NCBI GenBank assembly: GCA_023437715.1
Contig: JAEZFK010000036.1
Coordinates: forward strand, 62,001-126,000
Source of the DNA: Bacillota bacterium
Lineage (GTDB): Bacteria; Bacillota; Clostridia; Lachnospirales; Lachnospiraceae
DNA length: 64,000 bases
Reading direction: 5' to 3'
In this document: positions 59,036 to 64,000 of the stretch, in pieces
How the letters are laid out: each line of letters begins with the position of its first letter
Numbering within the stretch: the first letter of the stretch is position 1
The notes under the pieces: generated by a model
Databases searched by the model: none
Seen by the model: only the letters and a program-made list of their open reading frames with translations
What the model was told of the DNA's origin: nothing
Program-made: the position numbers and the translations under genes

Positions 59036-59779
59036 CTAAGTAAGCCCCTCCAGCTGGAAAGCCAGCACAGACAAGATGGCAAGTCCCGCCGTCTCAGTCC
59101 TTAAAATCCGCTTTCCCAGGGTGATCTGTTTTGCTCCCAGGCGCTGTGCAAGCTCCACCTCAGAGTTCTCAAAACCGCCTTCCGGCCCGATAAAAATTCC
59201 CACGTCCATCCCGGGCCTTGCCCCGGACAGGATTTCCCTGGTTTCCGCCATGTCCTTTGCGTGTTCAAAGGGAATGAGGGTTAAGTCAAAGGTTCCCGAA
59301 AGAGCCAGGGCTTCCCGAAAGCTCATGACAGGCCTTATTTCCGGTATAATGAGCCGCTTGGACTGCTTGGCCGCACTTTCCGAGACTGCAGACCAGCGTC
59401 GAAGCTTTGACTCTTCTTTCTTTTTATCCAGCTTTACCACGGCTCTCTTCGTTTCCACCGGGATGATCTGATATACTCCAAGCTCAACGGCTTTCTGGAT
59501 GATGAGCTCCATCTTATCCCCCTTGGGAAGTCCCTGGAATAACCAGAGCCTTGCGGGAAGCTCGCTTCCTCCCTCCTCTGCGGAGAGAATTTTTGCAGTC
59601 ACCTCCCCGGCTGTCACCGAGTCCAGCTCACATAAGTAATCCTTATCCACGCCGTTGCTTATTAAAACCTTCTCTCCCGGGCCCATGCGAAGCACATTTT
59701 TAATATGGTTCACATCCGGGCCGGTGATTCGGATGCTTTCCGGGCCCACCTGCTCCTGATTGACAAAAAAGTGATACAT
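59036..59779 (-). CDS. rsmE: 16S rRNA m3U1498 methyltransferase RsmE
   Basis: 247-aa SPOUT-class methyltransferase modifying U1498 of 16S rRNA. N-terminal PUA-like part (FVNQEQVGPESIRITGPDVN), then the knotted SAM domain with IFIGPEGGFENSEVELAQRL and LGKRILRTETAGLAILSVL, the family signature. 13 bp downstream of prmA, an arrangement (dnaJ, prmA, rsmE) shared by many Firmicutes. Confidence 0.97.
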   Translation of the reverse strand: MYHFFVNQEQVGPESIRITGPDVNHIKNVLRMGPGEKVLISNGVDKDYLCELDSVTAGEVTAKILSAEEGGSELPARLWLFQGLPKGDKMELIIQKAVELGVYQIIPVETKRAVVKLDKKKEESKLRRWSAVSESAAKQSKRLIIPEIRPVMSFREALALSGTFDLTLIPFEHAKDMAETREILSGARPGMDVGIFIGPEGGFENSEVELAQRLGAKQITLGKRILRTETAGLAILSVLAFQLEGLT

Positions 59780-59792
59780 CCTCGGCCTCTTC

Positions 59793-60749
59793 CTATTTTT
59801 TTCTCACGGTCACGGAAACCCATTCTCCCTGATAGGTGATTTCCACCAGCTCAAAGGCTTCGTTTTCCGCAAATGCTTTTTTCACCGCTTCTTCTTTCAT
59901 ATTTATGATGCCGGAGGTGATGAAAATTGCGCCCTTTTTCATGTGGACAGGAATTTCCTTTTGAAGCAGGATGATGATGTCAGCCAGAATATTAGCCACC
60001 ACCACATCGTATTTTTCAAAGCCAACCGTTTCCTGAACGGCTTTATCGTCAATAATATTTCCCTGAAGAACCTTAAATTTATCGCCGGAAATTCCATTGG
60101 CCTCCAGATTTTCTCCCACCGCCGTAATGGCGTTTTCATCAAGGTCTGTTCCGAATACCTCTTTTGCTCCCAGCTTCAATGCGGTAATCCCTAAAATTCC
60201 GCTTCCGGTTCCGACATCCAGAAGAACAGTTTCCGGGGTCACATATTTTCTCAGCTGGCGGATGCAAAGCTGGGTTGTCTCATGCTGTCCGGTACCAAAG
60301 GCGGTTCCGGGATCAATTTCAATCAGCAGCTTGTCCTGGTGCTCCCTGGGAATTTCCTCCCAGGTGGGCTTTATCAGAATGTCATCCACGGTAAATGGCT
60401 TAAAATACTGCTTCCAGTTGTTGATCCAGTCCTTATCCTCTGTTTCGCCGGTCTCAATGGTACGGGCTCCTAAGTCCGTGAACATGGAAAGCTCGTCAAG
60501 GCCTTCCTCCACCTTTTTTAACATCTCCCCGATATCGGAATCCGGGTCTAAATAAAAGCTGACCTTAGCCACTCCCTCATCCGGAGGAAGCTCCGGTAAG
60601 ATGTCAATAAACATCCCCTTGGTCTCCGCCTCTGTAAGAGGAATGTTATCCTCGATTTCAATTCCTTCTATTCCAATTTCATCAAACATGCTGCTGATTA
60701 AATCCACCGCTTCCGTTGTGGTGGTCAGCGTAAATTTCTTCCATTTCAT
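59793..60749 (-). CDS. prmA: Ribosomal protein L11 methyltransferase
   Basis: 318-aa methyltransferase that trimethylates ribosomal protein L11. The substrate-recognition domain is N-terminal, followed by IDPGTAFGTGQHETTQLCIR and the SAM motif VLLDVGTGSGILGITALKLG, then DVVVANILADIIILL (the NxL motif). ATG 60749 follows AGGGG. Ten bases downstream of the tauE-type gene; likely co-transcribed. Confidence 0.97.
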   Translation of the reverse strand: MKWKKFTLTTTTEAVDLISSMFDEIGIEGIEIEDNIPLTEAETKGMFIDILPELPPDEGVAKVSFYLDPDSDIGEMLKKVEEGLDELSMFTDLGARTIETGETEDKDWINNWKQYFKPFTVDDILIKPTWEEIPREHQDKLLIEIDPGTAFGTGQHETTQLCIRQLRKYVTPETVLLDVGTGSGILGITALKLGAKEVFGTDLDENAITAVGENLEANGISGDKFKVLQGNIIDDKAVQETVGFEKYDVVVANILADIIILLQKEIPVHMKKGAIFITSGIINMKEEAVKKAFAENEAFELVEITYQGEWVSVTVRKK

Positions 60750-60758
60750 GGCAATCCC

Positions 60759-61505
60759 CTAACCTTTTATGATCTTTACAAATAAGCAGACAAGCACTAC
60801 CAGAACCACCGGACGCACCACTTTTAAGCCGTTTTTCACTACAAGGCCGGAGCCCAGGTAATGGCCTGCAATGCAGAAAAGCCCGGAGGCCAGGCCCAGC
60901 GGAATTAAAACTTTCCCATTAAGTAAAAATGTGGCCAGAGCCGCAATATTCGACGCTAAATTTATCACCTTGGTCGTGCCTGAGGCAGACCTGACATCCA
61001 TTTTGGCAATTCCTGTCAGCACCAGAAGCAGGAAAGTTCCGGTACCGGGACCGTAGAACCCGTCGTAGCAGCCGATGATGAGAGCCGCACCTATGGTAAT
61101 AAGAAGCATCTTTCTCGTTGAAAGGCTGTCGATCTCTCCGCTGTCTCCCAAATTCTTGTTTTTGAGAACGTAGAAAGCCACCACAGGCAGAACTACCAGC
61201 AGCATCCCCTTTAACAGCCTTTCGCTGGAGAGCAAGGATAAATGAGCGCCCAGCGTGGAACCGATCACCGCAAAAAGCGCCGCCAGAATAGAAAGCTTCA
61301 TCTTAATATAGCCGTTTCTGGCATAACGGGCCGTGGAGATCACTGTTCCCATGGTGGAGCTCATCTTATTGGTTGCAATGGCAAAATGGGCCGGTATTCC
61401 TGCCGCCAAATAGGCCGGCAGGGAAATAAGCCCGCCTCCTCCGGCAATGGAATCCACAAAGCCCGCCAGAAAAACCAGGGGGCATACGATTATATACTGG
61501 TACAT
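60759..61505 (-). CDS. TauE/SafE-family membrane transporter
   Basis: 248-aa integral membrane protein with about seven to eight helices of the TauE/SafE family, which moves sulfite, sulfonates or other organosulfur anions. Two internally related halves are visible: VFLAGFVDSIAGGGGLISLP near residue 12 and GCYDGFYGPGTGTFLLLVL near 145, each with the family's Gly-rich turn. Start ATG 61505 follows GGAGAGG. Substrate not decided; the sulfur-handling genes downstream (desulfurase, thiI) are suggestive but may be coincidence. Confidence 0.92.
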   Translation of the reverse strand: MYQYIIVCPLVFLAGFVDSIAGGGGLISLPAYLAAGIPAHFAIATNKMSSTMGTVISTARYARNGYIKMKLSILAALFAVIGSTLGAHLSLLSSERLLKGMLLVVLPVVAFYVLKNKNLGDSGEIDSLSTRKMLLITIGAALIIGCYDGFYGPGTGTFLLLVLTGIAKMDVRSASGTTKVINLASNIAALATFLLNGKVLIPLGLASGLFCIAGHYLGSGLVVKNGLKVVRPVVLVVLVCLFVKIIKG

Positions 61506-61566
61506 GGGTTGTTCCTCTCCGCAGATCTCTCTTACTTATAATTATGTTTATATGAAACCACATGAT

Positions 61567-61595
61567 ATCATAACATACAATGATATTGGTTGCAA
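61567..61595 (-). promoter_or_regulatory. Promoter of the tauE-prmA-rsmE unit
   Basis: Minus-strand TTGCAA (61590-61595), 17-bp spacer, TATGAT (61567-61572), about 55 nt ahead of the tauE start codon. This places the inverted-repeat element further upstream outside the transcript. From 61596 to 61721 the sequence is AT-rich with no recognisable feature. Confidence 0.7.
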
Positions 61596-61721
61596 GCGTA
61601 TAAAACCAACCAACTTTTCCGCCTGCCCCTGAGGGATTTTCAACTTATTTTTAAAAAAATAATTTTTTTTGAAAAAGAATGCAATAAAAAACAATGCTGG
61701 TGCATTAACTAATTGAACGGA

Positions 61722-61848
61722 TGAAAATAACTTCTGTTCCGCACCGAAAGCAAGGGCAAAAAAAATATCAAGTAAACGAAATTCCTTGATGCATTACACC
61801 CCATCACACCCGCCTGAGCGGCCGGGAGCGGAACAGGAACTATTTTCA
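61722..61848. repeat. 127-bp element bounded by 21-bp inverted repeats
   Basis: Left arm 61722-61742 (TGAAAATAACTTCTGTTCC plus GC) and right arm 61828-61848 are inverse copies with 18 of 21 matches. An inner hairpin ATCAAG/CTTGAT lies between. No open frame of note. It could be a MITE-type remnant or the gene for a folded RNA; the terminator at 61885-61948 lies 37 bp downstream on the plus strand. Confidence 0.6.
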
Positions 61849-61884
61849 CAAATTACAATCTAAAGGCAATTAAACGTTGTAATG

Positions 61885-61948
61885 AAAAACAGGAAGCGCT
61901 GCTTACGGCCAAAACCCTTTGGCCACAAAGAACGCTTCCTGCTTTTTT
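61885..61948. terminator. Bidirectional terminator after dnaJ
   Basis: CAGGAAGCG (61890-61898) and CGCTTCCTG (61933-61941) form the outer stem and GGCC/GGCC the inner one; TTTTTT follows on the plus strand and TTTTT on the minus strand. It can end dnaJ transcripts on the minus strand (70 bp after the stop) and any plus-strand transcript from the element to its left. Confidence 0.8.
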
Positions 61949-62017
61949 ATTTGAAAATTTTCTGTTCAAAGATTTTCTTCCGAAAATTTCTGTCCGAGGA
62001 TTTCTATCTAAGGATTT

Positions 62018-63151
62018 CTATTTAAAAATCCCTTTCTTTTTCTGCTTATCGTTTTCTACCACGCCATTCATAACGTCGTCATACTTACGGAGGGCTTCCT
62101 TTTGGGCCTCTGTCATGCGCTCCGGAACCTGAACCACTAAGGTGACATAATGGTCTCCCCGGACAGCCCGGTTACGCAGGGAGGGAACGCCCTTCCCCTT
62201 TAAGCGGACCTTGGTATCGGTCTGGGTGCCTGACTTCACCTCGTATTCCACCTCGCCGTCCACGGTCTTTATGCGGATGGTGCCGCCCAATGCCGCTTTT
62301 GCAAAAGAAATAGGGACAGTGGAAAAGATGCTTGTATCCTGGCGCTTGAAAATCGGATGGTTGGATACTACGGCCTCGACTAAAAGATCTCCTCTTTCGC
62401 CGCCGTTGGTTCCCGGCTCTCCTGCGCCTGCAAGGCGGACAGACTGGCCGTTGTCGATTCCCCCGGGAATGGTGACTTTGAATTTCTTTCTTTTTGTAAT
62501 GTATCCGGTGCCATAGCAATCCGGGCACTTATCCTTTATGATAGTGCCGGTGCCGCCGCAGTCCGGGCAGGTCTGAACATTCTGCACCTGTCCAAAAAAG
62601 GATTGCTGGGTATACATGATTTTTCCTTTTCCATTACATTTTGGACATGTAACGGGAGAGGTCCCGGCTCTCGCACCGCTTCCGTGGCAGGAAGCGCACT
62701 CTTCCTTGAAATTGATCTCAATCTCTCTTTCACAGCCAAAGATCGCCTCCTCAAAGGTGATCCGGATGCTGGTTCTGACATTGGCTCCCCTGGATGGCCC
62801 ATTGTATCGGGCGCTGCTCCTTCTTCCGCCGCCAAAAATATCCCCGAAAATATCGCCGAAGATATCTCCCATATCAGCGCCGGTGAAATCAAAGCCGCCA
62901 AAGCCGCCTGCTCCTGCGCTTCCGTCAAAGGCCGCAGACCCGAACTGGTCATACTGGCGCCTCTTGTCCGGATCGCTTAAAACGCTGTAAGCCTCGGAAG
63001 CCTGTTTAAACTTCTCCGCAGCTGCAGCATCTCCGGGGTTTGTGTCAGGATGGTATTTCTTTGCTAATGCCCTGTAGGCTTTTTTAATCGCTGCGTCATC
63101 CGCATCTCTCGGAACGCCCAGGATTTCATAATAATCTTTTTTCTCTGCCAT
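62018..63151 (-). CDS. dnaJ: Chaperone protein DnaJ
   Basis: 377-aa class I J-domain co-chaperone that stimulates DnaK ATPase and binds unfolded proteins. J domain (4-70) with the HPD motif in AKKYHPDTNPGD; Gly/Phe-rich region (75-130); four zinc-binding repeats CASCHGSG, CPKCNGKG, CPDCGGTG, CPDCYGTG (about 150-210); C-terminal substrate domains. ATG 63151, with AAAGG upstream, is preferred to an ATG at 63169. Downstream of dnaK with a hairpin between them. Confidence 0.98.
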   Translation of the reverse strand: MAEKKDYYEILGVPRDADDAAIKKAYRALAKKYHPDTNPGDAAAAEKFKQASEAYSVLSDPDKRRQYDQFGSAAFDGSAGAGGFGGFDFTGADMGDIFGDIFGDIFGGGRRSSARYNGPSRGANVRTSIRITFEEAIFGCEREIEINFKEECASCHGSGARAGTSPVTCPKCNGKGKIMYTQQSFFGQVQNVQTCPDCGGTGTIIKDKCPDCYGTGYITKRKKFKVTIPGGIDNGQSVRLAGAGEPGTNGGERGDLLVEAVVSNHPIFKRQDTSIFSTVPISFAKAALGGTIRIKTVDGEVEYEVKSGTQTDTKVRLKGKGVPSLRNRAVRGDHYVTLVVQVPERMTEAQKEALRKYDDVMNGVVENDKQKKKGIFK

Positions 63152-63190
63152 CTTAGGTCTACCTTTCATAAACTAAGCCTAATCCAACGG

Positions 63191-63220
63191 AAAAAGTGCT
63201 GTATTACTACAACACTTTTT
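63191..63220 (-). terminator. Hairpin between dnaK and dnaJ
   Basis: Minus-strand AAAAAGTGTTGTA pairs with TACAGCACTTTTT (one G-U) around a 4-nt loop and ends in TTTTT. As dnaJ follows at once, it probably reduces rather than stops transcription, or it marks an mRNA processing site. Confidence 0.75.
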
Positions 63221-63248
63221 CCACAGTCCTGTCAAATGACCAAACTGG

Positions 63249-64000
63249 TTACACTTCTTTGTAATCGCCGTCAACCACATCGCTGTCCTGATAGGAGGCA
63301 TTTCCCGCTCCCATGTCAGGACCTGCGCCCTGGCCGCCTGCCTGGGACTGGGCCTGCTCATAAACCTTGGCAAACAGTGCCTGTGCGCTGTTCATCAGCT
63401 TTTCTTTGCCAGCCTTAATATCTTCTACCTGGGCATCGGTCATTTCTTCAATAGGAGCTCTTCCGATGGCTTCTTTTAAAGCATTTAAGTCTGCTTCCAC
63501 CGCCGCTTTGCCGTTTGCGTCAATCTTGTCTCCAACCTCCTGAAGTGCCTTTTCTGTCTGGAAGACCATGGAGTCTGCGTCATTTCTGGCATCAATGGCC
63601 TCCTTGCGCTTCTTATCCTGAGCCTCGTACTCTGCCGCTTCCTTAACTGCCTTTTCAATATCTGAATCGGACATGTTGGAGCCGGAGGTAATGGTAATGT
63701 GCTGTTCCTTGCCTGTTCCCAAATCCTTTGCGGAAACATTTACAATACCGTTGGCATCGATGTCAAAGGTAACCTCGATCTGCGGAACGCCTCTTCTTGC
63801 TGGCGGAATTCCATCCAGACGGAACTGGCCTAAGGTCTTGTTGTCTCTTGCAAACTGTCTCTCACCCTGTACCACATGGATATCAACCGCTGTCTGGTTG
63901 TCTGCCGCTGTGGAGAAGATCTGGCTCTTCTTTGTCGGGATGGTGGTATTTCTCTCAATCAGTCTGGTGGCTACGCCGCCCATGGTCTCAATGGATAAGG
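63249..64000 (-). CDS. dnaK: Chaperone protein DnaK, C-terminal part
   Basis: Hsp70 chaperone cut by the right window edge; about 250 residues of a usual 610-640 are present and the start lies outside. The visible part opens in the substrate-binding domain (LSIETMGGVATRLIERNTTI), continues through PPARRGVPQIEVTFDIDANG and the helical lid, and ends with a Gly/Gln-rich linker and the acidic tail DSDVVDGDYKEV. Followed by dnaJ, as in most Firmicutes; hrcA and grpE, usually upstream, would be to the right. Confidence 0.98.
   Translation of the reverse strand, partial: LSIETMGGVATRLIERNTTIPTKKSQIFSTAADNQTAVDIHVVQGERQFARDNKTLGQFRLDGIPPARRGVPQIEVTFDIDANGIVNVSAKDLGTGKEQHITITSGSNMSDSDIEKAVKEAAEYEAQDKKRKEAIDARNDADSMVFQTEKALQEVGDKIDANGKAAVEADLNALKEAIGRAPIEEMTDAQVEDIKAGKEKLMNSAQALFAKVYEQAQSQAGGQGAGPDMGAGNASYQDSDVVDGDYKEV

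Noticed and set aside
61722..61848. 6S RNA gene
   Set aside because: The long closing stem is reminiscent, but the central bubble and its conserved flanking bases could not be recognised, so only an unnamed structured element is reported.

Overview
The window reads as ordinary chromosome of a Clostridia-type Firmicute, most likely a Lachnospiraceae member (Lacrimispora/Enterocloster/Hungatella-like; the genus is inference). Reasons: strong AGGAGG ribosome-binding sites, TTGACA/TATAAT-type promoters, a single-chain SecDF, single-chain glycyl-tRNA synthetase, RNase J, IreB, ThiI without a rhodanese domain paired with a cysteine desulfurase, pyruvate phosphate dikinase, YesM/YesN-type sensors, and repeated sugar ABC operons with lipoprotein binding proteins. 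There is no sign of phage, insertion sequence, CRISPR, rRNA or tRNA. Nearly all genes are on the minus strand.

Left part (1-31 kb) is accessory carbohydrate and signalling DNA. An AraC-type regulator and a MalEFG-like importer (1-4052, cut by the left edge) are followed by a rubredoxin-ferritin pair (4159-4906), a small membrane protein plus SecDF (5079-7679) and a zinc-ribbon/winged-helix protein (7870-8448). An alpha-glucoside operon (8664-15420) has a binding lipoprotein, two permeases and two GH13 alpha-glucosidases whose specificity residues differ (one Ala, one Val after the nucleophile). A divergent PAS/GGDEF/HD-GYP cyclic-di-GMP protein (15753-18311) converges on a LacI regulator (18388-19410). 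Next is an alpha-mannoside operon (19514-25878: binding protein, two permeases, GH38 mannosidase), with a YesM kinase, YesN regulator and membrane-anchored binding-protein-like subunit just upstream (26002-30605).

Middle part (31-41 kb): an orphan ECF S-component, a metallophosphoesterase, ppdK, a BMP-type nucleoside importer (bmpA-like, ATPase, two permeases) and a small cupin protein.

Right part (41-64 kb) is conserved housekeeping: glyQS, a lipoprotein, recO, era, an M16C peptidase, a YdcF protein; then the conserved ireB-ruvX-DUF1292-fur-rnj-mltG(short)-trmR-U32 cluster, comparable to yrzL-yrrK-yrzB-yrrL-yrrM-yrrN of Bacillus subtilis; mtaB; an HPr-like protein without the active histidine; thiI, cysteine desulfurase, rsmE, prmA, a TauE/SafE permease; and dnaJ with the 3' part of dnaK at the right edge.

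I did not find a clear new multi-gene system. The most unexplained signals are non-coding or reduced: a 24-bp tandem-repeat plus nested-hairpin element (43339-43562); a 127-bp inverted-repeat-bounded element between tauE and dnaJ (61722-61848); several perfect palindromic operators; an MltG homologue with only the LysM-like part; and the histidine-less HPr homologue.
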